53,211 bases of DNA, taken from contig CADCIP010000021.1 of NCBI GenBank assembly GCA_902801485.1, positions 1 to 53,211 of the forward strand, in the 5' to 3' direction. Under the pieces are notes generated by a model. The model did not search any database, had not been told where the DNA came from, and was given only the letters and a program-made list of their open reading frames with translations. Below, one piece after another: positions 17,401 to 25,660 of this stretch (position 1 is its first letter; every line of letters starts with the position of its first letter). This stretch comes from an uncultured Bacteroidales bacterium (GTDB lineage: Bacteria; Bacteroidota; Bacteroidia; Bacteroidales; Bacteroidaceae). The position numbers and the translations under genes are program-made.

Positions 17401-17842
17401 GGGTCTGGCGGCATTAGGTCGCAAGACAGAGTACAAGAGCGACTATGCTCCGGAGGTGTTAGAGGCTTTCCAGAATAAGCATCCCGAGAACGATTATTGG
17501 GTAAGATTTAACTGCCCGGAGTTCACCAGCCTTTGTCCTATTACAGGACAACCTGATTTTGCCGAGATACGCATCAGCTATCTGCCTGACCAGAAAATGG
17601 TAGAGAGTAAGAGCCTGAAGCTATATCTCTTCAGTTTCCGCAATCATGGTGACTTCCATGAGGATTGCGTAAACATAATTATGAAGGACCTTATTAGACT
17701 GATGGACCCAAAATACATAGAGGTAACAGGAATTTTTACGCCTAGAGGCGGCATAAGCATTTACCCGTATGCTAACTACGGACGTCCTGGAACAAAATAT
17801 GAAGAGATGGCAGCGTTTCGTCTGCTCCATCATGACCTTTAG
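17381..17842 (+). CDS. queF: NADPH-dependent preQ0 reductase
   Basis: QueF reduces the nitrile of preQ0 to the aminomethyl group of preQ1, the base that is inserted into tRNA. The unimodular form is seen here: the catalytic Cys52 in [14 protein letters not shown] with Asp59, then the [22 protein letters not shown] substrate and NADPH region, and the C-terminal [18 protein letters not shown]. Its 153 residues match the short class. It overlaps queC by 20 bases. Its stop codon overlaps the stop of dnaX on the other strand by 4 bases, leaving no room for an ordinary terminator. Confidence 0.95.
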   Translation: MSNRENEGLAALGRKTEYKSDYAPEVLEAFQNKHPENDYWVRFNCPEFTSLCPITGQPDFAEIRISYLPDQKMVESKSLKLYLFSFRNHGDFHEDCVNIIMKDLIRLMDPKYIEVTGIFTPRGGISIYPYANYGRPGTKYEEMAAFRLLHHDL

Positions 17843-19590
17843 TCAAACTCCAATTGCAATTCTTTTATCAGATTGGTAAGCGAGGGATTCCTCTTTTCCA
17901 TATCCTGAAGTTGTTCTTGTTTGCTGATACTGTGCAGCACAAGTTCCTGTTCAGCCAGATGGAAAGAAAAACTTAATTCGCTGTTTTTAAGAAGCGGACG
18001 AAGGAAGTTCTCCATATCAGCCCTTAATTCATTCAGTTCGTTGATAATCTGGGGACTATTGACGCTGACTTCAGCAGTAGAGGGGCCTGTGATGACAGGT
18101 TGGAGTAGTCGCATACGTTGAGCTATAGCCATCTGTTCACGGGGAAGGTTATTTACGTATGCAAACCAACCTTCTTTTAGTGATTTTTCCTCAAGTGGCA
18201 ATTTTAGGCCAATTTCATCAACGGATTTGGGTTGAGCATTTATTTCCGTAGGATTTGCGGCTTTTCCGCCAAAGTGCTTAAAGCTTACTTTACGCAAGAT
18301 AACCTTAGGTTCATTCAAGTTTGCGTTGGGAGTTGCAGTAGTCTTTGTTTCGTCTTTCTGTCGCAAAGGGACTGTTGTTGAATCGGGCTTTGACGCAACA
18401 ACAGGTGAACCGGCTGAAGTCTGGGACTTTCTAGCCTGCTCTGTGAAAATGGGTTTTAGTATCTTTGCAGGGCGGCGCCCCGCGCCAGGTACGTCATCTT
18501 CTGTTAACTGAGTAGCTTGAATAAGGCAAATCTCTATCTGTAAGCGTTTGTTTCTACTGGTTCTGTAAGATTGATCGCAGTCGTTACATAGCTTGATGGC
18601 CTGATATAGGAACTTGGCCTTACATTTCTTAGCCTGCTCCTGATACTTAGCACGCATTTTGTCACTCATTTCCAATAAGGGGAGTGTTACGGCATCCTGA
18701 CTAACCAGCAGATTGCGCAGATGGGTGGCAAGTCCGTTTACGAAATTTCCTCCGTCAAAACCTTTGTTAAGCACATCGTTCAAGAGTAACAGGCTAGACT
18801 GGACATTACCTGCCAAGAAGTAATCTACCAATTGGAAGTAGTATTCGCTGCTTAATACATTCAGGTTTTTTGCAACCTGCTCGTATGTAATGTTGCCCCC
18901 TGTAAAGCTAACCATCTGGTCAAATATGCTTAATGCATCACGCATTCCACCATCGGCTTTTTCTGCTATGAGTCCTAATGCTTCTGGTTCAGCAGTATAT
19001 CCTTCTTTCTGAGCAACATACATTAGATGGTCAACGGTCAACTGGGTTGTCATTCGTTGGAAGTCATAAACCTGACAACGACTTAGAATCGTGGGCAGAA
19101 TCTTATGCTTCTCTGTGGTCGCAAGAATAAAGATAACATACGATGGCGGTTCTTCCAATGTCTTCAGAAACGCATTGAAGGCAGAGGCGCTAAGCATGTG
19201 AACCTCATCGATAATAAACACCTTGTACTTACCTATCTGTGGCGGAATCTGCACCTGTTTTGTCAGTTCGCGGATATCTTCAACAGAATTATTGCTGGCA
19301 GCATCTAGCTCATGAATGTTCATGGAGCGCTGCTGGTCAAAAGCCATGCAGCTTTCACACTGGCCACAGGCATCACCTCCTTCTTTTGGTGAAAGACAGT
19401 TGATGGCTTTAGCAAAGATACGGGCACATGTGGTTTTACCAACACCTCTTGGGCCGCAGAACAAGTAGGCATGTGCCAGCTTACCTGAAGCAATAGCATT
19501 CTTTAGTGTTGCGGTAAGTGCACGCTGACCGACCACCGCATCAAAGTTCAGCGGTCTGTATTTTCGTGCAGAAACAATGTATTCTTCCAT
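17839..19590 (-). CDS. dnaX: DNA polymerase III subunits gamma/tau
   Basis: This is the clamp-loader ATPase of the replisome. The ATG at 19590 is chosen because [16 protein letters not shown] matches the family start; a TTG 24 bases upstream lies inside a -7 box. The Walker A motif is GPRGVGKTT (residues 46-54), and zinc-binding cysteines are at 65, 75, 78 and 81. Walker B is IIDEVHML (about 117-124), and [23 protein letters not shown] is the sensor and arginine-finger region. After residue 360 a proline/alanine-rich linker leads to a tau-type C-terminal domain that contacts the polymerase. The 583-residue length suits a full tau; no slippage heptamer (A runs) for gamma was identified. It converges on queF with a 4-base overlap and diverges from divIC. 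Confidence 0.95.
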   Translation of the reverse strand: MEEYIVSARKYRPLNFDAVVGQRALTATLKNAIASGKLAHAYLFCGPRGVGKTTCARIFAKAINCLSPKEGGDACGQCESCMAFDQQRSMNIHELDAASNNSVEDIRELTKQVQIPPQIGKYKVFIIDEVHMLSASAFNAFLKTLEEPPSYVIFILATTEKHKILPTILSRCQVYDFQRMTTQLTVDHLMYVAQKEGYTAEPEALGLIAEKADGGMRDALSIFDQMVSFTGGNITYEQVAKNLNVLSSEYYFQLVDYFLAGNVQSSLLLLNDVLNKGFDGGNFVNGLATHLRNLLVSQDAVTLPLLEMSDKMRAKYQEQAKKCKAKFLYQAIKLCNDCDQSYRTSRNKRLQIEICLIQATQLTEDDVPGAGRRPAKILKPIFTEQARKSQTSAGSPVVASKPDSTTVPLRQKDETKTTATPNANLNEPKVILRKVSFKHFGGKAANPTEINAQPKSVDEIGLKLPLEEKSLKEGWFAYVNNLPREQMAIAQRMRLLQPVITGPSTAEVSVNSPQIINELNELRADMENFLRPLLKNSELSFSFHLAEQELVLHSISKQEQLQDMEKRNPSLTNLIKELQLEFD

Positions 19591-19611
19591 TCTGTTTTTT
19601 GTAGTTTTGTG

Positions 19612-19619
19612 CAAAAATA
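19612..19619 (-). promoter_or_regulatory. -7 box for dnaX
   Basis: TATTTTTG on the minus strand, 21 bases upstream of the chosen start. The -33 region is poor. Confidence 0.45.
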
Positions 19620-19637
19620 AGAAAAAAAAGTGGCTTC

Positions 19638-19671
19638 TTGTTATAAGTGACCATATTTTTTTCTACCTTTG
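19638..19671 (+). promoter_or_regulatory. Promoter of the divIC gene
   Basis: TACCTTTG (19664-19671) fits the -7 consensus. A TTG (19638-19640) sits 23 bases upstream, a little far for a -33 box. Confidence 0.5.
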
Positions 19672-19694
19672 CTCAAAAATTACACTCAGACGTT

Positions 19695-20042
19695 ATGAGC
19701 CGATTAAATTCTGTGTTTCTATTCATAAGCCGTCATAAGTATATGGTGGTTATTTTTTTCATTGTGCTAATTGTCGGCTTTATCGATGATAATAGTTTTA
19801 TGCACCGTTTTGACCGTCGTAATAGAATGGGGCAGTTAAGAAGTGAAATAGAAACGTATAAGTCTCAGTATGAGGCAGCCGACCGTTGTCTGCGTGAGAT
19901 GGATTCCGACCCTAAGACGATAGAAAAATTAGCTCGCGAGAGATACTATATGAAGCGTCCGGGCGAGGATGTTTTTGTGATAAGAGATTCGGAAGAGGAG
20001 GCTTCTGATGTAACACCTTCTGATTCTTCTGTTAGATATTAG
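19695..20042 (+). CDS. Septum formation initiator (DivIC/FtsB family)
   Basis: A small bitopic cell-division protein. The ATG at 19695 is preferred over one 48 bases upstream, which overlaps the promoter. A short cytoplasmic N-terminus is followed by one membrane helix (YMVVIFFIVLIVGFI). A coiled coil comes next (RNRMGQLRSEIETYKSQYEAADRCLREMDSD), and then the family hallmark KTIEKLARERYYMKRPGEDVFVI. FtsB/DivIC proteins join FtsL/DivIB at the septum and regulate peptidoglycan synthesis. The length of 115 residues is normal, with a short acidic tail. A small membrane-protein gene follows after 8 bases. Confidence 0.88.
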   Translation: MSRLNSVFLFISRHKYMVVIFFIVLIVGFIDDNSFMHRFDRRNRMGQLRSEIETYKSQYEAADRCLREMDSDPKTIEKLARERYYMKRPGEDVFVIRDSEEEASDVTPSDSSVRY

Positions 20043-20050
20043 ATAAAGTA

Positions 20051-20428
20051 ATGATACGTGAACTTACGTTTCTGGAAAATCTCCTATTCCGCATAGGTGC
20101 TGTTTTAATGATTGCAGGCGTTGTCCTTCATGTTTTCAACGCTGTAATCTCTCTCTATGTGTATGGCGTTGGAGCCATGCTTTTCTGTTTGATGCAGCTA
20201 CGTGCTTTTTACGATGGAAACGACTTGGTTGTTACTCGTTTACGAAGGCAGCAGCTGTTTGCCTGTATGATGTTTCTGGCTACTTTAGTGTGTATGAGTA
20301 TGCAGGTATATCAGTATGGGTTTGCCCGCCGGAACGAATGGATTGTGGCATTGGCAATAGGATGTGTTTTGGAATTGTACACAGCTTGGCGACTCCCCAA
20401 TGCATTACAAAAGGCAAAAAAGTCTTAA
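20051..20428 (+). CDS. Small four-helix membrane protein of unknown function (125 aa)
   Basis: The product has four predicted membrane helices in two hairpins (IGAVLMIAGVVLHVFN, LYVYGVGAMLFCLMQL, LFACMMFLATLVCMS, WIVALAIGCVLELYTAW), joined by short charged loops, and a Lys-rich C-terminus. No family could be named; similar short proteins of unknown function accompany divIC in Bacteroidales. It starts 8 bases after the divIC stop, so it is probably made from the same transcript and may sit at the inner membrane. An initial MIREL... with no signal peptide fits direct membrane insertion. Confidence 0.75.
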   Translation: MIRELTFLENLLFRIGAVLMIAGVVLHVFNAVISLYVYGVGAMLFCLMQLRAFYDGNDLVVTRLRRQQLFACMMFLATLVCMSMQVYQYGFARRNEWIVALAIGCVLELYTAWRLPNALQKAKKS

Positions 20429-20466
20429 TAAGTACTAAAAGTTAGCCGTCGAACCTTCTTTTTGAT

Positions 20467-20474
20467 TATCTTTG
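20467..20474 (+). promoter_or_regulatory. -7 box for the DUF4369 lipoprotein operon
   Basis: TATCTTTG lies 23 bases upstream of the lipoprotein start. A matching -33 box is not clear. Confidence 0.55.
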
Positions 20475-20497
20475 TATGACAGAATGAATGTTGTGAT

Positions 20498-21196
20498 ATG
20501 AAGAAGTCGTTATACTCTTTAATCTTTGGGGTTCTTATGCTTACCTCTTGCTCGGAACAGTATCTCGTTTCCGGGACGTCCAATGTGGAAGGATTGGAAG
20601 GTAAGATGTTGTACCTTAGGGTGTTCAAGGATGATGACATGCTTGCCATAGATTCCTCACGGGTAGTTCACGGAAAGTTTAAGTTTCGTGGAATAATGGA
20701 TTCTGTGATGATGGCAAATGTTTTTCTGGATGGTAGTAGTGTAATGCCTGTTGTGCTGGAAGATGGTGATGTAAATGTTCGTATTGACGAGAACACTCAG
20801 AGTGCTACAGGAACACCCTTGAACGACAGCCTTACCAATTTCATTCAAAGAAAATCCCAGATTGATGCCCGTATGGCGGAATTACCTCATTTAGAGTTCC
20901 AGATGATTTCAAACGGAATAGACCACGAACAGGTTCTGGCAGAATTGGGTGAACAGGCTCGGGAATTGGAGATGGAGAACGACAAATTGATAACCCGTTT
21001 CATCCGTACTAATTATAATAATGTTTTGGGCCCGGGCGTGTTTATGATTATGACCTGCGGTTTCCAATATCCAATCTTAAATCCGCAAATAGAGGAAATT
21101 ATCTCTCAGGCTCCTCCTTATTTCAAGAATCACCCATACGTTAGGGAGTATATTAAAGCTGCCGAGAGTAATATGGAAAAGTTGCGTCAGTATTGA
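20498..21196 (+). CDS. DUF4369-containing lipoprotein
   Basis: A lipoprotein signal (lipobox LMLTSC, Cys18) leads to a beta-rich domain of about 85 residues (YLVSGTSNVEGLEGKMLYLRVF...IDSSRVVHGKFKFRGIMDS...VVLEDGDVNVRID). This is the DUF4369 pattern usually found in front of periplasmic thiol-disulfide oxidoreductases of Bacteroidetes. Here no thioredoxin domain follows; the C-terminal half is helical (LAELGEQARELEMENDKLI) and ends soon after. It therefore looks like the accessory domain alone, anchored in the envelope. It is first of three closely spaced genes with plsC and the MetH activation protein. Function unknown. Confidence 0.75.
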   Translation: MKKSLYSLIFGVLMLTSCSEQYLVSGTSNVEGLEGKMLYLRVFKDDDMLAIDSSRVVHGKFKFRGIMDSVMMANVFLDGSSVMPVVLEDGDVNVRIDENTQSATGTPLNDSLTNFIQRKSQIDARMAELPHLEFQMISNGIDHEQVLAELGEQARELEMENDKLITRFIRTNYNNVLGPGVFMIMTCGFQYPILNPQIEEIISQAPPYFKNHPYVREYIKAAESNMEKLRQY

Positions 21197-21207
21197 TTTG
21201 TAAAAAA

Positions 21208-21963
21208 ATGAAATATTTATATTGGCTTTACCAGTTGTTGGTTGCAGGTCCTGTTCTTTTGGTGGCTACTGTCCTATGTGCAGTGATTGTAATTATTTTC
21301 GGACCCATCTGGCCTGCATGGATAGGCTATTATCCCCCCATGGTTTGGAGTCGGCTAATGTGTTGGATGTGCCTGTTACCTGTAAAGGTAGAGGGTCGGG
21401 AACACCTGGGCAAGCACCAATCTTACATCTTTGTCAGCAATCATCAGGGAGCTTATGATATTTATTTGATTTACGGTTTTTTGGGAAGAAATTTCAGGTG
21501 GATGATGAAGAAATCCCTGCGTAAGATACCTCTGATAGGTAAGGCGTGCGAGAGAGCAGGTCATGTGATGGTGGATAAGAGTGGTCCAAAAGCCATAGGT
21601 GCTACTTGTGAGCAAGGACGAGAGGTGTTGCAAGGTGGCATTAGTCTGGTTGTTTTTCCTGAAGGCGCGCGCACTTTTACCGGTCACATGGGTAAGTTCC
21701 GTAGAGGGGCTTTCCAGATAGCCCACCAGTTACAGCTGCCTGTGGTGCCTGTCACAATCGACGGTTCTTATGATGTCTTGCCTCGCCAGAAAGGTTTCAA
21801 CTTTGTAACATGGCATCGTTTGCGGCTTGTCATTCATGAACCTATCCTTCCGAATCCCTTGGATCAGGAAGAGATCAAGGATGTTATGGAACAGAGTTAT
21901 CAGACTATCATGTCAGCTCTTCCAAAGAAGTATCAAGGCTTTGTCGAAAACCCCGACCAATGA
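21208..21963 (+). CDS. plsC: 1-acyl-sn-glycerol-3-phosphate acyltransferase
   Basis: PlsC transfers an acyl chain to lysophosphatidic acid, giving phosphatidic acid at the inner membrane. The ATG at 21208 is preferred; a TTG 15 bases upstream overlaps the previous gene. An N-terminal membrane helix (VLLVATVLCAVIVIIFGP) is followed by the catalytic NHQGAYD motif (H79, D83), a basic stretch (FRWMMKKSLRKIPLIG), the substrate motif VVFPEGARTF (FPEG 150-153) and VVPVTIDGSYDVLPR. All four acyltransferase blocks are present. The length of 251 residues is normal. The stop overlaps the start of the next gene by 4 bases (ATGA). Confidence 0.92.
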   Translation: MKYLYWLYQLLVAGPVLLVATVLCAVIVIIFGPIWPAWIGYYPPMVWSRLMCWMCLLPVKVEGREHLGKHQSYIFVSNHQGAYDIYLIYGFLGRNFRWMMKKSLRKIPLIGKACERAGHVMVDKSGPKAIGATCEQGREVLQGGISLVVFPEGARTFTGHMGKFRRGAFQIAHQLQLPVVPVTIDGSYDVLPRQKGFNFVTWHRLRLVIHEPILPNPLDQEEIKDVMEQSYQTIMSALPKKYQGFVENPDQ

Positions 21964-22832
21964 GATATATCCGACACTATCCCATTCACGAAGCAGCCAG
22001 TTACATAAACTGGCTTTATTTCTTTCATGCTTGGGGTTTCCCCTCCCGTTATAGCAGCATAGCCAGAGTTCACGGATGTGTAGCCTGTCGCCAGAATTGG
22101 TTGCAGGCTTTTCCTGAAGAGGAAAGGGAACGGGCAGAACAAGCCATGAAGCTTTTTGACGAAGCACAGCAATTGTTGCGTAAGTGGGACGAGGCTGGGT
22201 ATTACACCACCTTTAGCGTCCGCCTTTTTGAGGCTAATTCCAATGGTGAGGACATAGTTCTTCTCGAATCCGGTCAGCGGATACCCTTCCTTCGCCAGCA
22301 GAACGCCGAGGAAGGGAAACCATGTCTTTGTCTCGCGGATTTTGTTCGTCCCCTTTCCTCTTGCATACCCGACAAGATAGGTGTTTTTGCCAGTACTGTT
22401 CCCAATTCCATACCCATTGAGGGACTCGAGGAAAGCCTTGTTGCCGATCGTTTGGCTGAAGCAACGGCAGAGTTGGGCCATTTACAGACACGTCGCGAGT
22501 GGTGGGGGTATGCTCCTGACGAGCATCTTACCCTAGATGAACTTTTCGCTGAGAAATATCAGGGCAAGCGTCCTGCTGTTGGTTATCCCTCTTTGCCAGA
22601 TCAAAGTATTTGTTTCCTTCTTTCCGATTTGTTGGATTTTCCCTCTTTAGGTATCACGCTAACAGAAAACGGAGCAATGATACCGCATGCCAGTACTTGT
22701 GGCTTTGTGTTCTCGCATCCGGCGGCATGCCATTTTTCTGTGGGTAAAATAGGGGAGGATCAGCTTCAGGATTATGCCCGTCGTAGGGGTGTTGAGGCCC
22801 ATTCGCTACGCAAGTTTCTAAGAAGTATCTGA
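21960..22832 (+). CDS. Stand-alone methionine synthase (MetH) activation domain protein
   Basis: The C-terminal half carries the signature of the S-adenosylmethionine-binding reactivation domain of cobalamin-dependent methionine synthase: RPAVGYPSLPDQS (the RPxxGYPxxPDH motif), then LGITLTENGAMIPHASTCGFVFSHPAACHFSVGKIGEDQLQDYARRRG. In MetH this domain lets SAM and flavodoxin reactivate oxidised cobalamin. Here it is a separate 290-residue protein, so MetH elsewhere in the genome is probably split. The N-terminal 120 residues do not resemble other MetH modules and include a Cys pair (VHGCVACRQNW). It overlaps plsC by 4 bases and abuts the convergent glycosidase gene with no gap. Confidence 0.85.
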   Translation: MRYIRHYPIHEAASYINWLYFFHAWGFPSRYSSIARVHGCVACRQNWLQAFPEEERERAEQAMKLFDEAQQLLRKWDEAGYYTTFSVRLFEANSNGEDIVLLESGQRIPFLRQQNAEEGKPCLCLADFVRPLSSCIPDKIGVFASTVPNSIPIEGLEESLVADRLAEATAELGHLQTRREWWGYAPDEHLTLDELFAEKYQGKRPAVGYPSLPDQSICFLLSDLLDFPSLGITLTENGAMIPHASTCGFVFSHPAACHFSVGKIGEDQLQDYARRRGVEAHSLRKFLRSI

Positions 22833-24608
22833 CTATTTTATGACCTTCACTCCTTTGGGTGCCTTGACAGTTGATTTTACGGTACCGTCAGCCTGTTTCT
22901 CATGGCGAATCCAAATTTGTCCGTAGGGAGTCGGATAAGTGCCTTCAGCCCATTGCAGTTTACCCAAATGTGGGGTGATGCGTACCTTCTTACAGCCAGG
23001 TTCCAGTATTTCTACACCCAAAACATGGTTGCTGAGCCAAGCTGTAGGACCGCTTGCCCAACCATGACATAAGCTATGGCGGTAACCTACATAACAATAT
23101 CCTCCGTAATCGCCGTGAATGTCTTTTTTCCCTTTTGGTACAAATTCATCAATTCGTCCTGCATTCTTTGTCCAGTCCAGATCAAAGTCTTCCCAAAATG
23201 TGGTGGCTCCCATATCAAGCATTCCACCCCAGAATCGGCTGATGATATCCATCGCTTCTTCGTAGTGTCCGGCCATTGCCAAAGCTTCCAGCATATAGTA
23301 GCCATAGAACGTGGAAAAGCCCTTAGGACCACCTGGTAGCAGGAAGTCACGGGAAGCAGTTTCTGCATCCATTAATCCAGCAATAGCCATTAATGCTGCA
23401 GCCTGCTTCAGATGGTTGGGAGGTAACACTTTCTTTTTTAGGCGCTTCTCTATCTCATTGCATTTATGTGCTTTAGCTTCATTGCCAAGCAGGGAACAAA
23501 GCTGTGCCCCGTCCTGCAGAGCCCAGCAGAGCAGTGCCCTATAACCGGCCTCAACTCCTTCCGTGTTCGGACTGGATGGCCAATCCAGGAACCGACTGTC
23601 AGAAAGATATTCAGAACCGTCTTCGTCAACACGCGAATCAATGAGGTCGATAAGCCCAAGGATATAGTCGGCATGTTTTTTCAGGAAGTCCAGATTCCCG
23701 AAATGCCTGTACCAGTCGTACTGAATAATCAGATACCACATCGAGTAGGCGCTCATGCCATTGAACCAGTTAGGCAACGGGTATTGCTCAATGGCTAAAT
23801 CCAGACTGGCATAGAAACTTTCTTCATCCCCGAAGACGGTACTGATAGTGTTTGTCTCCGGGTGCATATCTCCCAGCCAAATCAATCGGTCGCGTTTGAT
23901 ACCGTCCCAAATGTATTCCTGCATGTTCAGGTGGACGGTGTATGCACCTGTATTCCATATTTCGTTCAGACGGTCATCTGAGCAGCGGAATGTACCCAGG
24001 TATGGGATATTGCGATAGCGGAATACAGCGGTAACTTCCTTCAGATAAAGGGAAGCCTCGTCATCCAACAGGTCTATACGTGCAAAGCGGAATCCTGAGT
24101 TGCCAATCTCAATCTGACCGTAACGTGGAACAGTAACTATCATGTCGCGGGTGGCATGGTCGTTGGTAGCTGTTCCGCCTTCTATTTCGCTGCATGTCTC
24201 AGCAACTGATTCGCCCAGTCTTACACGCATCTTGAAGTTGGCAGCAGATCCTGAGCCGACAACCAGTTTAAGTGCTCCGTGCAGTTCGCGTCCGTAGTCA
24301 AGGATTATGGAAGTGCCTCCCTCCTTTGTGCTTTGCATATAGCATGAACTGGCATTTACCAAATCGGCTTGTCCGTTATCAACGTTCAGCAGATTCTCAA
24401 GGTTGCGTGTTGTACCTTGCGACCATATTACCTTCTTTGGAGCGATATAGACTCTGCTCATCTTGTCCTGACGGAGGTTCAAAGTATCGTTACCGAAAGC
24501 CAGAGGCAGATACATTTTCTCGTCAGCAGATTGTATCTCTGCTTTCTTGTTGGCAATGACGCTCAAGCTGCACATCAGTGCCACCAACAATGTAAATAGC
24601 TTCACCAT
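22833..24608 (-). CDS. Secreted alpha-L-rhamnosidase-like glycosidase (GH78 type)
   Basis: A signal peptide (cut after VIAN) is followed by a beta-sandwich domain (about 30-195) and a long (alpha/alpha)6 catalytic barrel. The catalytic segment WDGIKRDRLIWLGDMHPE (near residues 235-252) and GATTFWEDFD (near 463-472) carry the acidic residues expected in GH78. A C-terminal beta domain ends the protein (CKKVRITPHLGKLQWAEGTYPTPYGQIWIRHEK). These enzymes remove terminal rhamnose from plant polysaccharides and glycosides; the true substrate cannot be fixed from sequence. At 591 residues it is a compact member. No SusC/SusD pair or other polysaccharide-utilisation gene is adjacent, so it is an isolated glycosidase. 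It has its own -7 box and converges on the MetH activation gene with zero gap. Confidence 0.85.
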   Translation of the reverse strand: MVKLFTLLVALMCSLSVIANKKAEIQSADEKMYLPLAFGNDTLNLRQDKMSRVYIAPKKVIWSQGTTRNLENLLNVDNGQADLVNASSCYMQSTKEGGTSIILDYGRELHGALKLVVGSGSAANFKMRVRLGESVAETCSEIEGGTATNDHATRDMIVTVPRYGQIEIGNSGFRFARIDLLDDEASLYLKEVTAVFRYRNIPYLGTFRCSDDRLNEIWNTGAYTVHLNMQEYIWDGIKRDRLIWLGDMHPETNTISTVFGDEESFYASLDLAIEQYPLPNWFNGMSAYSMWYLIIQYDWYRHFGNLDFLKKHADYILGLIDLIDSRVDEDGSEYLSDSRFLDWPSSPNTEGVEAGYRALLCWALQDGAQLCSLLGNEAKAHKCNEIEKRLKKKVLPPNHLKQAAALMAIAGLMDAETASRDFLLPGGPKGFSTFYGYYMLEALAMAGHYEEAMDIISRFWGGMLDMGATTFWEDFDLDWTKNAGRIDEFVPKGKKDIHGDYGGYCYVGYRHSLCHGWASGPTAWLSNHVLGVEILEPGCKKVRITPHLGKLQWAEGTYPTPYGQIWIRHEKQADGTVKSTVKAPKGVKVIK

Positions 24609-24634
24609 AATGCTGTTTTTTTTGTATTACGATG

Positions 24635-24642
24635 CAAAAATA
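24635..24642 (-). promoter_or_regulatory. -7 box for the GH78 gene
   Basis: TATTTTTG on the minus strand, 26 bases upstream of the start. No good -33 box. Confidence 0.45.
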
Positions 24643-24720
24643 CAGCATTATTCATTATCATACCTTGAATAATTGATATTTTAACTGCATTATTTGAACA
24701 GTAAGGGGACCTTAGAAAAC

Positions 24721-25066
24721 TTATGGTTTCTGGTTCAACAGGCTAACCGTTGTCGTAAATTCGGTAATGATTTCTACCAACCGAGGATTGTCGTTACGAA
24801 CGATGATTGTTGCATAATTGGTAACGCCATCTTCATCGACTATTGATGAAGTTACCGAGGTATAAAGAGCCTTACGGTCACCAGATAGGGTGACTGTGAG
24901 TTGATACGCGTTATATCAAGTGGCTTCATAGAACAAACGTATATTTGGCGGGTTTGCCAGTACGCTTTTCGTAGGTCACTCTCATCTTTTCTTCAAGACG
25001 TTCAACGCATTGGCGTTTTTTCTCTTTTGCAGCCTTAAAGCGAGCCAAAACTTCTTCTTTTGTCAT
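24721..25066 (-). pseudogene. Decayed gene, about 115 codons with a frameshift and a stop
   Basis: An ATG at 25066 opens a 46-codon frame (MTKEEVLARFKAAKEKKRQC...RTGKPAKYTFVL) that stops at 24926-24928. In the +1 frame, sense-like sequence continues: FYEAT, a TGA, then YNAYQLTVTLSGDRKALYTSVTSSIVDEDGVTNYATIIVRNDNPRLVEIITEFTTT, ending at TAA 24721-24723. Joined, the parts would give one small protein with a charged helical N-terminus and a beta-rich C-terminus. Two lesions (a frameshift near 24935 and the TGA a few codons on) point to decay. The parent family is not recognised. The 46-codon part could alternatively be a separate small gene. Confidence 0.5.
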
Positions 25067-25562
25067 TATTTACTTTCTTTAATTTGTCTTATCAATTGCA
25101 AAAGTTATTACAAATCGAACGAAACACAAAATATTTTTGCATATATATTTCACATCTACCTCACAACTTATACCGTGTCAAATACACAATAAAGTGGTTT
25201 TCATATTAACCTTGAAACATTAAGCATAAGTGCCATCAAACCTCATACATCCACATCTTACAACCACATTCTGTTTGCGAAGGTACAAAGAAATAATGAG
25301 CCCACCAAAGGTTAGCCCATTATGTTTTGAAATAAAGCAAAGGTCAGATAGGTCACACCAAAACATCTTCCTTCTTCCCTCTTACATCTTACATCATCTA
25401 ATTCTGGAGGAGGAATAATAGTAACTTGGAAAATAATTTTTTTTAGCTACTTTTTGCTTGGAAATAAGTTAGATAATTATCACAAATAAGCTGCAATATT
25501 GGCTTTGTCACCTTTGCGTCATTCAGATAATCTCCATGAATCATTCCCTTTATCTCCACGAC
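25067..25562. other. Non-coding AT-rich gap
   Basis: Nothing convincing is seen in these 496 bases. Short open frames on the plus strand have no plausible start context and low-complexity products. The right end contains partial copies of the TCTCCATGAATCATT-like words that precede the hairpins at 25563-25648. Confidence 0.5.
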
Positions 25563-25606
25563 TCATTGAGATAATCCTTTACCCGCAAAAGGGATTATCT
25601 CAATGA
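25563..25606. repeat. Inverted repeat with TGAGATAATCC stem
   Basis: CATTGAGATAATCCTTT and AAAGGGATTATCTCAATG pair almost perfectly around a short loop. It lies about 55 bases beyond the giant gene's 3' end and could protect or end its transcript, though no T run follows. Confidence 0.6.
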
Positions 25607-25609
25607 CTT

Positions 25610-25648
25610 GTTCCCCCTATCTGAACAACTAGTTTTGATAGGGGGAAC
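25610..25648. repeat. Inverted repeat GTTCCCCCTATC downstream of the giant gene
   Basis: GTTCCCCCTATC (25610-25621) and GATAGGGGGAAC (25637-25648) are exact complements with a 15-base loop, 12 bases after the giant gene's stop. It is probably a transcript-end hairpin, without a T run. Confidence 0.65.
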
Positions 25649-25660
25649 AATGCAAAGGTC

